Source of the DNA: an uncultured Erysipelotrichaceae bacterium | GTDB lineage: Bacteria; Bacillota_I; Bacilli_A; Erysipelotrichales; Erysipelotrichaceae | DNA: 44,950 nt | Assembly (NCBI GenBank): GCA_934675465.1 | Contig: CAKUQM010000011.1 | Coordinates: forward strand, 1-44,950 | Reading direction: 5' to 3' | Position numbers and translations under genes: made by a program | Notes under the pieces: model-generated | What the model was told of the DNA's origin: nothing | Database searches by the model: none | The model's input: the letters and a program-made list of their open reading frames with translations, nothing else | In this document: one piece after another, positions 16,575-24,865 of the stretch | Layout: the number at the start of each line of letters is the position of its first letter | How positions within the stretch are numbered: position 1 is the first letter of the stretch

Positions 16575-17321
16575 ATTGTTAATTTCATTTTTAATATTTA
16601 AAAGAAATGTAGCATATTTATTAATATTTGTTACAGTCATACGATCCTTGGGAGCTGAAATCGATATCGCATAAGTTGGTTTATTTTCAAAATCATTTAT
16701 GGCAATAGCGATACATTTCACTCCTTTTTCCATTTCTTCATTATCTAGGGCATAACCATTTTTGCGCACATTATTTATTGTTTTTAATAAAGTTTCAATA
16801 TCTACAATTGTATTGTTTGTGTAAGTTTTGATGTCACTAGATTTAAAGATATCTTCTATTTTTTCATCACTCATATAAGCTAACATAGCTTTGCCAACCC
16901 CTGAACAATATAAGGGAATTGCTTTTCCAATTTTTGAAATTAATCTAATTGAATTTGATGAGGCTTCAACTTTGTCAATATAAACAGCAGTATTATCAAC
17001 AAGTTTAACTAAGTGCACTGTTTCACTTGTATATTCGGATATTTTTTTAAGATAAGGTCTACAAATTGAGGCCATATCATTTTTTTCTAGAATTTTACTT
17101 GAAAGAGCACAAATTTTAAAACTAGGACGATATTTTAAACTATTCTTATCTTGGTTAACATAGCCCATCATCATCAAAGATTGTAAAAGACGATGAATGC
17201 TAGCTTTGTTGATATCTAGTTCTTTAGATATCTCGATAAGTCCACATTCACCTTTATCTACTAATAATTCCAAACATTTGAATAATTTTTCGGATACTTG
17301 AATAGGGTTTTTGTTTTCCAT
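16554..17321 (-). CDS. IclR-family regulator of hexuronate/KDG genes (KdgR-like)
   Basis: 255 aa. An N-terminal winged helix-turn-helix (about 10-65, with LIEISKELDINKASIHRLLQ) is followed by the IclR effector domain (about 80-250). I place the start at the ATG at 17321; an in-frame TTG 33 codons upstream would put the eda promoter and operators inside the gene. It diverges from eda-kdgK-uxuA-uxuB, and a 37-bp interrupted dyad with an IclR-type core lies between them, so it probably controls that operon in response to KDG or a related acid. The effector is inference. The 3' end overlaps the MATE gene by 21 nt. Confidence 0.88.
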   Translation of the reverse strand: MENKNPIQVSEKLFKCLELLVDKGECGLIEISKELDINKASIHRLLQSLMMMGYVNQDKNSLKYRPSFKICALSSKILEKNDMASICRPYLKKISEYTSETVHLVKLVDNTAVYIDKVEASSNSIRLISKIGKAIPLYCSGVGKAMLAYMSDEKIEDIFKSSDIKTYTNNTIVDIETLLKTINNVRKNGYALDNEEMEKGVKCIAIAINDFENKPTYAISISAPKDRMTVTNINKYATFLLNIKNEINNLICPTI

Positions 17322-17322
17322 A

Positions 17323-17338
17323 GTACAAAAAGTTGTAT
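17323..17338 (+). promoter_or_regulatory. TACAA-N4-TTGTA operator fused to the eda -10 box
   Basis: GTACAA-AAAG-TTGTAT is an inverted repeat whose right arm continues into TATAAT (17336-17341), a candidate -10 box for eda. It also abuts the IclR-gene start codon on the other strand. Elements of the same sequence and the same fusion to a -10-like box occur at 40126-40141 and 44094-44109. Confidence 0.6.
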
Positions 17339-17353
17339 AATCTAAACGAAGAT

Positions 17354-17390
17354 GTTTCGTTATATGGAAACTAGTTCCACAATACGAAAC
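17354..17390. promoter_or_regulatory. 37-bp dyad, probable IclR-family operator
   Basis: The core TGGAA-N5-TTCCA (17365-17379) matches the shape of the enterobacterial IclR operator. The outer arms GTTTCGT (17354-17360) and ACGAAAC (17384-17390) are a perfect 7-bp inverted repeat about the same centre at 17372. The dyad is downstream of the candidate eda -10 box, where a bound repressor would block transcription. Confidence 0.65.
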
Positions 17391-17422
17391 TATTGTAACA
17401 CATTCTAAGGAGGAATACAAAG

Positions 17423-18061
17423 ATGAATGATGTTTTAAAGAAAATTTCTGAAGTAGGAATACTTCCTGTTGTTGTATTAGATGATGCTAAGGATGCTAAG
17501 GATTTAGCGAAGGCTTTAATTGAAGGTGGTCTTCCTTGTGCAGAAGTAACTTTTAGAACTGCTGCCGCTGAGGAGTCTATTAGGATTATTAGTGAAGCAT
17601 ATCCTGAGATGTTGGTTGGTGCTGGTACTGTTTTAAGTGTAGATCAAGTTAAGAAAGCTGTTGCAGCAGGTGCTAAATTTATTGTTTCTCCTGGTTTTGA
17701 TGAAGAAGTTGTTAAGTATTGTTTAGATAATAATATTCCTGTAACACCTGGTGTATGTACTCCAAGTGATGTTCAAAAGGGTTACAAGATGGGGCTTGAT
17801 GTATTGAAGTTCTTTCCTGCTGAACCAAGTGGTGGCTTAAGTATGATTAAGGCTATAGCTGCACCATACACTATGATGAAGTTCATCCCTACTGGCGGTA
17901 TTAATGAAAATAATATGGAAGATTACTTAAAATATGATCGTATTTTAGCTATTGGTGGTAGTTGGATGGTTAAGTCTAGTCTTGTTAAAAGTGGTGAATT
18001 CGATAAGATTAAGGAAATGAGTAAGACAGCAGTAGCAAGAGTAAAGGAGATTAGAGGATAA
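17423..18061 (+). CDS. eda: KDPG/KHG aldolase
   Basis: 212 aa. It cleaves 2-keto-3-deoxy-6-phosphogluconate to pyruvate and glyceraldehyde-3-phosphate, the last step of hexuronate catabolism. The catalytic Glu41 (AEVTFRT), the SPGFD and TPGVCTPSD motifs and the Schiff-base Lys129 (LKFFPAE) are visible. A strong AAGGAGGA ribosome site precedes the ATG. It is the first gene of a four-gene operon and overlaps kdgK by one base. Confidence 0.97.
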   Translation: MNDVLKKISEVGILPVVVLDDAKDAKDLAKALIEGGLPCAEVTFRTAAAEESIRIISEAYPEMLVGAGTVLSVDQVKKAVAAGAKFIVSPGFDEEVVKYCLDNNIPVTPGVCTPSDVQKGYKMGLDVLKFFPAEPSGGLSMIKAIAAPYTMMKFIPTGGINENNMEDYLKYDRILAIGGSWMVKSSLVKSGEFDKIKEMSKTAVARVKEIRG

Positions 18062-19158
18062 TGAATCTAAATTTAAGACCTAAAGAAGAATGCATGTTTG
18101 ATGCGGTTTCACTTGGTGAAATCATGTTAAGACTAGATCCAGGTGAGGGTAGAATCAGAACTGCTAGATCTTTTAAAGCTTGGGAAGGCGGTGGCGAATA
18201 TAATGTCGTTAGAGGCCTTCATAAGTGTTTTGGCTTAGATACTGGTGTTATTACTGCTTTTGCGGATAATGAAGTGGGTAAATTGTTGGTGGATTTTGTT
18301 GAACAAGGTGGTGTTTCTACAAAATTAATCAAGATGATGAAAACTGATGGTATTGGTAGAACTTGTCGTAACGGTTTGAATTTTACTGAAAGAGGTTATG
18401 GCATTAGAGGTGCTGTTGGTTGTTCAGATAGAGCTAATACTGCCATTTCTAAGGCAACAAGCGAAGACTTTGACTTTGACTATATCTTTGGTACCTTAGG
18501 TGTTCGTTGGTTACATACTGGTGGTATTTATGCAGCTATTTCAAGTGTAAGTTGTCAAACTGTTATCGATGCGATTAAAACTGCTAAGAAATATGGAACA
18601 ATTGTTTCTTATGACTTGAATTATCGTCCAAGTATGTGGAATGCTATTGGTGGTCTTGAGAAGGCAAGAGAAGTTAATAAAGAGATCGCAAAGTATGTTG
18701 ATGTCATGATTGGTAATGAAGAAGATTTTACTGCATGTCTTGGTTTTGAGATTGAAGGTAATGATGAAAACCTTAAGTCCTTAAATCTTGATGGCTACAA
18801 GAAGATGATTAATGAAGCAGCTAAGACTTATCCAAATTTTAAGGCTGTTGCGACTACACTTAGAACTGTTAAGACAGCTACTGTAAATGATTGGTCTGCG
18901 ATTATGTGGGCTGATGGTGAAATTTATAAGGCTAATGATTATAAGGATCTTGAAATATTAGATAGAGTTGGTGGCGGTGATTCTTTTGCCTCAGGTCTAG
19001 TTTATGGTTTGATTACAGGTTGTGACCCATTAACTTGTGTTAATTATGGTGCTGCACATGGCGCTTTGGCAATGACTACACCAGGTGATACTTCTATGGC
19101 TTCTTTAAAGGAAGTTGAAGCGGTTATGTCAGGTGCTGGTGCACGTGTAAAGAGATAA
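18061..19158 (+). CDS. kdgK: 2-keto-3-deoxygluconate kinase (PfkB family)
   Basis: 365 aa. It phosphorylates KDG to KDPG for Eda. The ribokinase/PfkB signature GGGDSFASG is near residue 304, and an N-terminal LGEIMLRLDPGEGR start is typical of this KdgK group. The ATG overlaps the eda stop by one base and follows GAGGATA; another in-frame ATG lies 11 codons later. Operon position between aldolase and mannonate dehydratase supports KDG as substrate. Confidence 0.93.
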   Translation: MNLNLRPKEECMFDAVSLGEIMLRLDPGEGRIRTARSFKAWEGGGEYNVVRGLHKCFGLDTGVITAFADNEVGKLLVDFVEQGGVSTKLIKMMKTDGIGRTCRNGLNFTERGYGIRGAVGCSDRANTAISKATSEDFDFDYIFGTLGVRWLHTGGIYAAISSVSCQTVIDAIKTAKKYGTIVSYDLNYRPSMWNAIGGLEKAREVNKEIAKYVDVMIGNEEDFTACLGFEIEGNDENLKSLNLDGYKKMINEAAKTYPNFKAVATTLRTVKTATVNDWSAIMWADGEIYKANDYKDLEILDRVGGGDSFASGLVYGLITGCDPLTCVNYGAAHGALAMTTPGDTSMASLKEVEAVMSGAGARVKR

Positions 19159-19161
19159 CTT

Positions 19162-20232
19162 ATGGAAATGACATTAAGATGGTATGGAAGCAAATTCGAT
19201 ACCGTTACTTTGAAACAAATTAGACAGATCCCTGGTGTTACTGGTGTCATATCAACTTTATATGACACTAAACCTGGCGATGTTTGGTCAAAAGAGGCTA
19301 TTCATGCCTTAAAGGAAGAAATAGAAGCTAGTGGTTTAAGACTTTCAGGTATTGAAAGTGTTAATGTACATGATTCTATTAAGGCTGGATTAGCTGATAG
19401 AGACTTTTATATTGACAACTACATCAAGACGCTTGTTAACTTGGGCCAAGAAGATATTCATTTGGTTTGTTATAATTTTATGCCAGTATTCGATTGGACT
19501 AGAACTGAGCTTGCCAGAGTTAGAGAGGATGGTTCAACAGTTTTAGCTTATACTCAAGAAGCTGTAGATAAACTTGATCCAAGTAAGATGTTTGAGACAA
19601 TTTCAAGTGATACAAACGGAAGTGTTATGCCTGGTTGGGAACCTGATCGTTTAGCCCATGTTAAAGAGTTGTTTGAATTATATAAGGATGTTGATTCTGA
19701 AAAACTATTTGAAAATTTAAAGTATTTTTTAGAGAGAATCATGCCTGTATGTAATAAGTATGATATCAAGATGGCTATTCATCCTGATGATCCTGCTTGG
19801 AGTGTCTTTGGACTACCTAGAATCATTATTAATGAAGAAAATATCTTGCGTCTTATGAAGATGGTTGATGATCCACATAATGGAGTTACTTTCTGTTCTG
19901 GTTCATATGGTACAAATCTTAATAATGATTTACCTGATATGATTAGAAGTTTGAAGGGTAGAATTCATTTTGCGCATGTACGTAATTTGAAGTTTATTAG
20001 TCCAACTAACTTTGAAGAGGCAGCTCATTTATCTAGTGATGGTAATTTTGATATGTATGAGATCATGAAAGCCTTATATGAAATCGGTTTTGATGGTCCT
20101 ATTAGACCCGATCATGGCCGTATGATTTGGGATGAGGTAGCGATGCCTGGCTATGGATTATATGATAGAGCCTTGGGCGCTACTTATTTGAATGGCCTAT
20201 GGGAGGCAATCGACAAAAATGCGCATAGATAG
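19162..20232 (+). CDS. uxuA: D-mannonate dehydratase
   Basis: 356 aa. It dehydrates D-mannonate to KDG. The sequence shows family-wide segments: MTLRWYG at the start, GIESVNVHDSIKAGL near 60, NFMPVFDWTRT near 108, a metal-site IHPDDP near 205 and the C-terminal RPDHGRMIWDE. It lies 3 nt after kdgK and overlaps uxuB by 14 nt, so the order in the operon is eda-kdgK-uxuA-uxuB. Confidence 0.97.
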   Translation: MEMTLRWYGSKFDTVTLKQIRQIPGVTGVISTLYDTKPGDVWSKEAIHALKEEIEASGLRLSGIESVNVHDSIKAGLADRDFYIDNYIKTLVNLGQEDIHLVCYNFMPVFDWTRTELARVREDGSTVLAYTQEAVDKLDPSKMFETISSDTNGSVMPGWEPDRLAHVKELFELYKDVDSEKLFENLKYFLERIMPVCNKYDIKMAIHPDDPAWSVFGLPRIIINEENILRLMKMVDDPHNGVTFCSGSYGTNLNNDLPDMIRSLKGRIHFAHVRNLKFISPTNFEEAAHLSSDGNFDMYEIMKALYEIGFDGPIRPDHGRMIWDEVAMPGYGLYDRALGATYLNGLWEAIDKNAHR

Positions 20233-21781
20233 TCCGATAGATGAATTTGAAGGTTTTAATGTTCCGAAGTATGATTTAAATTTAATAAAGACTAAAACAT
20301 ATGATAATCCTTATTGGATTCATTTTGGAGCTGGTAACTTGTTTAGAGCTTTTCATGCCAACATTGTTGAAAGATTATTGAATGAAAAAGAACTAGATAG
20401 GGGCTTAATTGTAGCTGAAGGCTATGACTATGAGATCGTGGAAAAGATGTATTGGCCTTATGATAATCGTCATATTTTGGTTACTTTAAAGGCTGATGGC
20501 AGTGTTTCAAAGAGTCTTATCGCTTCTGTTTGTGAAAGCTTGGTTCTTGATGAAGATAATGAGAATCAAATCAATAGATTAAAGGAAATCTTTGTCAAGG
20601 ATTCTTTACAAATGGCTACTTTCACTATTACTGAAAAGGGTTATTCTTTAAATAATCAAAGTGTGAGCGACGATTTTGTAAGTGGACCATCTAAGCCAGT
20701 AAGCTATTTAGGAAAAGTGGCTTCGCTTTTGTATGAAAGATATCTATATGGTCAAAAGCCTATTGCGATGGTAAGTACTGATAATTGTTCTCATAATGGT
20801 GATAAATTATATGAGGCTATGAATGCTTTTGCGATTAATTGGGCTAAAAACAATAAGGTTGAAAAAGGCTTTGTGGATTATGTCAACGATAAGTCTAAGG
20901 TTTCTTTTCCTTGGTCTATGATTGACAAGATTACTCCGCGTCCTGACAAGCATGTTAAAGAGATGTTAAGTGAAATAGAGGGGATTGATGGACTTGTTAC
21001 TTCTAAGAATACTTATATTGCGCCTTTTGTGAATTCAGAAGAGAGTGAATATTTAGTTATAGAAGATTGGTTCCCAAATGGTAGACCAAATTTAGAAAAA
21101 GCAGGTGTCTTGTTTACTGATAGAGAAACAGTGGATAAGGTTGAAAAGATGAAAGTGTGCACCTGTTTAAATCCTTTGCATACAAGTCTTGCGATATTTG
21201 GTTGTTTATTGGGCTATCAAAAGATTGCGGATGAAATGAAGGATGCTGACTTAGTTAATTTAATTAAGTCTATTGGTTATAAGGAGGGTTTAAAGGTCGT
21301 GGTTGATCCAAAGATTTTAAATCCTAAGGAATTCATTGATACCGTAATTAATGTAAGACTAGTAAATCCTTTTATGCCAGATACTCCACAAAGAATCGCT
21401 TGTGATACTTCACAAAAGTTGGCAATTAGATTTGGTGAAACAATTAAGGCTTATATTAAAAATGGCTATGATTTGAGTGAATTGAAGTTGATTCCTTTGG
21501 TATTTGCAGGATGGCTAAGATATTTAATGGCTATTGATGATAATGGTGAACAATTTGAATTGAGTCCTGATCCACTATTAAATGAGGTATGTCCTTATGC
21601 TAAAAATTTAAAATTTGGTGATAGTGATGTATCTTGTGTTAAGCCATTGTTGGAAAATGAAAAGATCTTTGGGGTTAATCTATATGATATTGGATTAGCA
21701 GATTCAGTATTAAGTTACTTTAAGGATTTAATTAAAGACAAGGGTGCTGTTAGAGATACATTGCATAAAGCTGTTAATTAA
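20219..21781 (+). CDS. uxuB: D-fructuronate reductase / mannonate oxidoreductase
   Basis: 520 aa. A polyol-dehydrogenase family enzyme that reduces D-fructuronate to D-mannonate for UxuA. The N-terminal NAD-binding motif FGAGNLFRAF, the middle TDNCSHNG and TPRPDKH segments and CLNPLHTSLA near residue 320 fit the long Bacillota UxuB form. I chose the ATG at 20219, which has GGGAGG about 11 nt upstream, over an in-frame ATG at 20192 without a ribosome site. uxaC, the isomerase that would supply fructuronate, is not in the window. Confidence 0.95.
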   Translation: MRIDSPIDEFEGFNVPKYDLNLIKTKTYDNPYWIHFGAGNLFRAFHANIVERLLNEKELDRGLIVAEGYDYEIVEKMYWPYDNRHILVTLKADGSVSKSLIASVCESLVLDEDNENQINRLKEIFVKDSLQMATFTITEKGYSLNNQSVSDDFVSGPSKPVSYLGKVASLLYERYLYGQKPIAMVSTDNCSHNGDKLYEAMNAFAINWAKNNKVEKGFVDYVNDKSKVSFPWSMIDKITPRPDKHVKEMLSEIEGIDGLVTSKNTYIAPFVNSEESEYLVIEDWFPNGRPNLEKAGVLFTDRETVDKVEKMKVCTCLNPLHTSLAIFGCLLGYQKIADEMKDADLVNLIKSIGYKEGLKVVVDPKILNPKEFIDTVINVRLVNPFMPDTPQRIACDTSQKLAIRFGETIKAYIKNGYDLSELKLIPLVFAGWLRYLMAIDDNGEQFELSPDPLLNEVCPYAKNLKFGDSDVSCVKPLLENEKIFGVNLYDIGLADSVLSYFKDLIKDKGAVRDTLHKAVN

Positions 21782-21804
21782 AAGGTTTCGTTTAGAAGCC
21801 TTTT
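21781..21804 (+). terminator. Weak terminator-like hairpin after uxuB
   Basis: An 8-bp stem AAAGGTTT/AAGCCTTT (one G-U pair) with a 7-nt loop starts within the uxuB stop codon. The downstream T-run is short, so termination may be partial. Confidence 0.45.
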
Positions 21805-21866
21805 AATGTGGTTATAATAATAACTTATAAGGATAAAAAATATATAATTAAACAAGAGGTTTATTT

Positions 21867-22214
21867 ATGTTGTTTGTATATTATCCAAAGTGTTCTACAT
21901 GTCTAAAGGCTAAAAAATGGCTTGATGACAATAATATTAAGTATGAAGAACGTCATATAGTGGAAGATAATCCTAAATATGATGAATTAAAAAAGTGGTA
22001 TCAAAGAAGTGGTTTACCACTTAAGAAATTCTTTAATACTAGTGGTTTAGTCTATAAGAACAATAATATTAAAGATAAATTATTGACTATGAGTGAAGAA
22101 GAACAGTTACATCTATTAGCGACCAATGGAATGTTGGTGAAAAGACCATTACTTATAAGTGATGAATTTGTTCTTGTGGGATTTAAAGATGATGAATGGA
22201 AAAATAGAATCTAG
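21867..22214 (+). CDS. ArsC/Spx-family thioredoxin-fold protein
   Basis: 115 aa, the standard length. A CSTC redox motif at 9-12 is followed by the KAKKWLDDN helix, and the conserved MLVKRPLL segment near 90 marks the ArsC/Spx superfamily. This subgroup (YusI/YffB-like) includes proteins annotated as arsenate reductases without proof; with no arsenic genes nearby, I do not assign arsenate as substrate. An AAGAGG site lies 7 nt before the ATG, and a TATAAT at 21813-21818 is a likely -10 box. Confidence 0.88.
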   Translation: MLFVYYPKCSTCLKAKKWLDDNNIKYEERHIVEDNPKYDELKKWYQRSGLPLKKFFNTSGLVYKNNNIKDKLLTMSEEEQLHLLATNGMLVKRPLLISDEFVLVGFKDDEWKNRI

Positions 22215-22231
22215 TAACTAGATTCTATTTT
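22201..22231. terminator. Bidirectional terminator between arsC-like gene and rpiB
   Basis: Perfect 14-bp stem AAAATAGAATCTAG/CTAGATTCTATTTT with a TAA loop. It serves both convergent genes. The TAG stop of the plus-strand gene and the stop of rpiB lie inside the stem. Confidence 0.88.
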
Positions 22232-22677
22232 TGTCTTTCTTCGATTTCTTTTAATTCGCCAATTCTTCTAGCATGTCTTCCGTTTGGATCATAGAAGTCA
22301 GTAGTTAGGAATGTGTCTACTAATTGTTTAGCTGTGTCCAAATCAACAATTCTAGCACCAAAGGCGATAATTTGGGCGTTGTTGTGTTCTCTAATAAGAG
22401 CAGCAGTCTTTGTTTCTGAACATACACCAGCTCTGATGCCATTTACTTTGTTGCAGGCAATTGAGATGCCAACACCTGTGCCACAGATGGCAATACCTTT
22501 TTCACATTCACCATTCATGATACCGTTGGCAAGCTTCTCACCAGCGATAGGATAGTCACAGCTGTTTTCGGTGTCAAAGCCATAGTTTACAACTTCATAG
22601 CCTTTACTTGTTAGATAGTCGATAAGCTCGAATTTCATTTTAGTAGCTGCATGATCATTTGCGATTCCGATTTTCAT
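22225..22677 (-). CDS. rpiB: Ribose-5-phosphate isomerase B
   Basis: 150 aa, the usual RpiB length. It interconverts ribose-5-phosphate and ribulose-5-phosphate. The N-terminal GIANDHAA motif with His9, catalytic Cys65 in ICGTGVG and the NGIRAG segment are present. The ATG at 22677 follows GGAGG by 8 nt on the minus strand; an upstream in-frame ATG at 22692 overlaps that ribosome site and is rejected. It stands alone between the convergent ArsC-like gene and divergent scpA. Confidence 0.95.
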   Translation of the reverse strand: MKIGIANDHAATKMKFELIDYLTSKGYEVVNYGFDTENSCDYPIAGEKLANGIMNGECEKGIAICGTGVGISIACNKVNGIRAGVCSETKTAALIREHNNAQIIAFGARIVDLDTAKQLVDTFLTTDFYDPNGRHARRIGELKEIEERQK

Positions 22678-22719
22678 ATGTACATCCTCCATACACCATT
22701 ATAAGTGTAAATGGGGATA

Positions 22720-22728
22720 TGTTATAAT
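22720..22728 (+). promoter_or_regulatory. Extended -10 promoter abutting the scpA start
   Basis: TGTTATAAT is a perfect extended -10 element. Only 9 nt separate it from the ATG of scpA, and there is no Shine-Dalgarno sequence. The expected 5' leader would be about 3 nt, so the mRNA is near-leaderless. Confidence 0.6.
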
Positions 22729-22737
22729 GATTTAGTT

Positions 22738-23472
22738 ATGAGTTTTACAGTAGAGACAACAAAATTTGATGGTCCTCTTGATTTGATGCTTCATCTTATC
22801 AAGGAACAACAATTGGATATCTTTGATTTGGATATGGAAGTGTTGACTGACCAATATATTAATTATCTTCAAACGATGGAGAAGTTAGAACTTGAGATTG
22901 AGAGCGAATATCTTGTGGAGCTAGCTACTTTGATTGAATATAAGTCTAAGAAATTGTTACCTAAAAAGACTGAAGAGCTTGAAGATGACTATGAGGAAGA
23001 TCCAAAGGAAAGAATTGTAAGAAGGTTGTTGGAATATCAAAAGTATAAGGAAGTATCTAATGAACTACTAGAAGCGTTTAACCAAAGGCAGGAACAATTC
23101 GCAAAGCCTTTGTCTATTGATTCTATCAATACTAATAATTTAGTAGATGATCAAAAGTTAGAAGGCAATCCTTATGATTTACTTAAGGCGATGACAAGAG
23201 TTTTAAGAAGAATGGAGTTGTCTAAGCCGATTGAGACAAAGTTGACTGCTAAGGAAATATCAACTGAAGATCGTATTCTTGAAATTAAATCTAGATTATC
23301 TACTCTGCCTAAGACATTTAATTTTGAGAATCTAGTAGCTGATTGTCATAATGTGCATGAGGTTATTGTTACTTTCTTGGCAATTCTAGATATGGCGAAG
23401 GATCATTATTTAGTATTTAGCACTGATGATAATGATGAAATATGGTTTAGAAGAGGTGAAAACAATGAGTGA
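22738..23472 (+). CDS. scpA: Segregation and condensation protein A
   Basis: 244 aa. ScpA is the kleisin that bridges SMC heads in the chromosome-condensing SMC-ScpAB complex. The N-terminal FDGPLDLMLHLIKEQQLDI motif and the LATLIEYKSKKLLP segment near residue 65 are diagnostic; the C-terminal winged helix ends near the stop. The start at 22738 fits the family N-terminus and lies too close to its own -10 box for a normal leader. It overlaps scpB by 8 nt. Confidence 0.96.
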   Translation: MSFTVETTKFDGPLDLMLHLIKEQQLDIFDLDMEVLTDQYINYLQTMEKLELEIESEYLVELATLIEYKSKKLLPKKTEELEDDYEEDPKERIVRRLLEYQKYKEVSNELLEAFNQRQEQFAKPLSIDSINTNNLVDDQKLEGNPYDLLKAMTRVLRRMELSKPIETKLTAKEISTEDRILEIKSRLSTLPKTFNFENLVADCHNVHEVIVTFLAILDMAKDHYLVFSTDDNDEIWFRRGENNE

Positions 23473-24016
23473 TACTTTAAATATTGAAGCTATTGTTGAA
23501 GGACTATTATATATGGTTGGTGATGATGGCTTGAAGGTTGAACAACTTGCAAGTGTAATAGACAAGAGCATTGAAGATAGTGAGGCTATCTTGAATAGTA
23601 TCCAAAGTAAATATTCTAATGAAAACTTTGGTATTGAGTTAGTTAACTATGGTAAGACCTATAAATTTATTACTAAACAAGAAGTTGCCCCTTATATCCA
23701 AGCCTTATTTCATACTAGTAAGCCTAATACTTTATCTCAAAGTGCTTTAGAGACTTTGGCTATTATCGCTTATAAGCAACCAATTACTAGAGTTGAAATT
23801 GAAGAGCTTAGGGGTGTTGGTGCTGATATGATGTTAAGAAAACTGCAGGCTCGTAATTTAATTAGGGAAGCTGGGAGAAGTGATGCTCCTGGTAAGCCGA
23901 TATTATATGAAGTTACTGAAGAGTTCATGGATAGTTTTAAGTTATATACTTTGAATGAGTTACCTGATTTACCTGAATTTAACAGTGATGAAGAAAATGA
24001 AAATTTATTTGAATAG
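23465..24016 (+). CDS. scpB: Segregation and condensation protein B
   Basis: 183 aa. ScpB forms a dimer of tandem winged helices that binds ScpA. Conserved landmarks are IEAIVEGLLYMVGDDGL at the start, LSQSALETLAIIAYKQPITR near 90 and the IRGVG-like ELRGVGAD segment. The ATG at 23465 follows AGAGGTG and overlaps scpA by 8 nt; an upstream in-frame start at 23426 lies deep inside scpA and is rejected. Confidence 0.96.
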   Translation: MSDTLNIEAIVEGLLYMVGDDGLKVEQLASVIDKSIEDSEAILNSIQSKYSNENFGIELVNYGKTYKFITKQEVAPYIQALFHTSKPNTLSQSALETLAIIAYKQPITRVEIEELRGVGADMMLRKLQARNLIREAGRSDAPGKPILYEVTEEFMDSFKLYTLNELPDLPEFNSDEENENLFE

Positions 24017-24028
24017 GAGGAAATATAG

Positions 24029-24865
24029 ATGAGTTGTAATGGTGATTGTGAAAACTGCAGCAGCGGAAACGATTGTGAAAGCTGTGGTGGTGATTGTAAA
24101 CATGAAATTAAGAAATTAGAACTATGCGAAGGTTCTAGTGTTGGCAAGATTATTGCAGTATTAAGCGGTAAGGGTGGTGTTGGTAAGTCAATGGTTACAT
24201 CTTTATTGGCTGTTGAACTTGCTAAGGCTGGTAAAAAGGTTGGTGTTTTAGACTCCGATATTACAGGCCCTTCAATTGCCAAGACTTTTGGTTTTGAAGG
24301 TGAAATCTATGGTGATGATAAGGGTATTTTCCCTCATGTTTCTAAGTCTGGTATCAAGTCTATTTCTATTAATATGATGTTAGAGAGTGAAGAGACTCCG
24401 GTTGTATGGCGTGGCGCTTTACTTACAAGTGTTATTAGTCAATTCTATAGTGAGGTACATTGGGGCGAATTAGATTATTTGTTGATCGATATGCCTCCTG
24501 GCACAGGTGATGTTGCCTTAACTGTTTTCCAACAGCTTCCTGTTGATGAGGTAGTAATGGTTACAACGCCTAGTAAGCTAGTTTCTATGGTTGTTGCCAA
24601 GGCTATTAATATGGCTGAGATGGTTAAGGTTCCAGTTGTTGGTCTTGTTGATAATATGGCTTATGTAAAGTGTGATAACTGTGGTCATGCGATTAATATT
24701 TATAAAGAAGATGATACTGAAAACATCGCCAAGAAATACGGTTTAAATGTTGTATCTAAGCTTCCAATTGATCCTGTATTAGCTAATTTGGTTGATGAAG
24801 GTAGAATTGAAGAATATGATGGTAATTATTTAGAAGAACTTACAAAGAGGATTATAAATGACTAA
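24029..24865 (+). CDS. mrp: Mrp/ApbC-family Fe-S cluster carrier ATPase
   Basis: 278 aa. A P-loop NTPase of the Mrp/Nbp35 group that moves iron-sulfur clusters onto target proteins. The deviant Walker A SGKGGVGKS is at 46-54, and LIDMPPGTGD and the C-terminal cluster-binding CDNCGH follow. The first 33 residues are unusual: cysteines at 3, 7, 10, 16, 19, 23 and 33 in CxxxCxxC and CxxC spacing, reminiscent of the N-terminal ferredoxin-like cluster site of eukaryotic Nbp35 and of some bacterial and archaeal short Mrp proteins. A GGAGG site precedes the ATG, 12 nt after scpB. Confidence 0.92.
   Translation: MSCNGDCENCSSGNDCESCGGDCKHEIKKLELCEGSSVGKIIAVLSGKGGVGKSMVTSLLAVELAKAGKKVGVLDSDITGPSIAKTFGFEGEIYGDDKGIFPHVSKSGIKSISINMMLESEETPVVWRGALLTSVISQFYSEVHWGELDYLLIDMPPGTGDVALTVFQQLPVDEVVMVTTPSKLVSMVVAKAINMAEMVKVPVVGLVDNMAYVKCDNCGHAINIYKEDDTENIAKKYGLNVVSKLPIDPVLANLVDEGRIEEYDGNYLEELTKRIIND

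Noticed and set aside
17322..17420. Upstream TTG start for the IclR-family gene
   Set aside because: It would add 33 residues that do not fit the family and would place the eda promoter and both operators inside coding sequence.
21867..22214. Arsenate reductase assignment
   Set aside because: Only the thioredoxin-like ArsC/Spx fold and CxxC are visible; no arsenic transport or regulatory gene is near.
23770..24282. 170-codon open frame on the minus strand
   Set aside because: It lies antisense to scpB and mrp, which have full family motifs and ribosome sites. The product is Ser/Leu-rich low-complexity sequence typical of a reverse-strand shadow.
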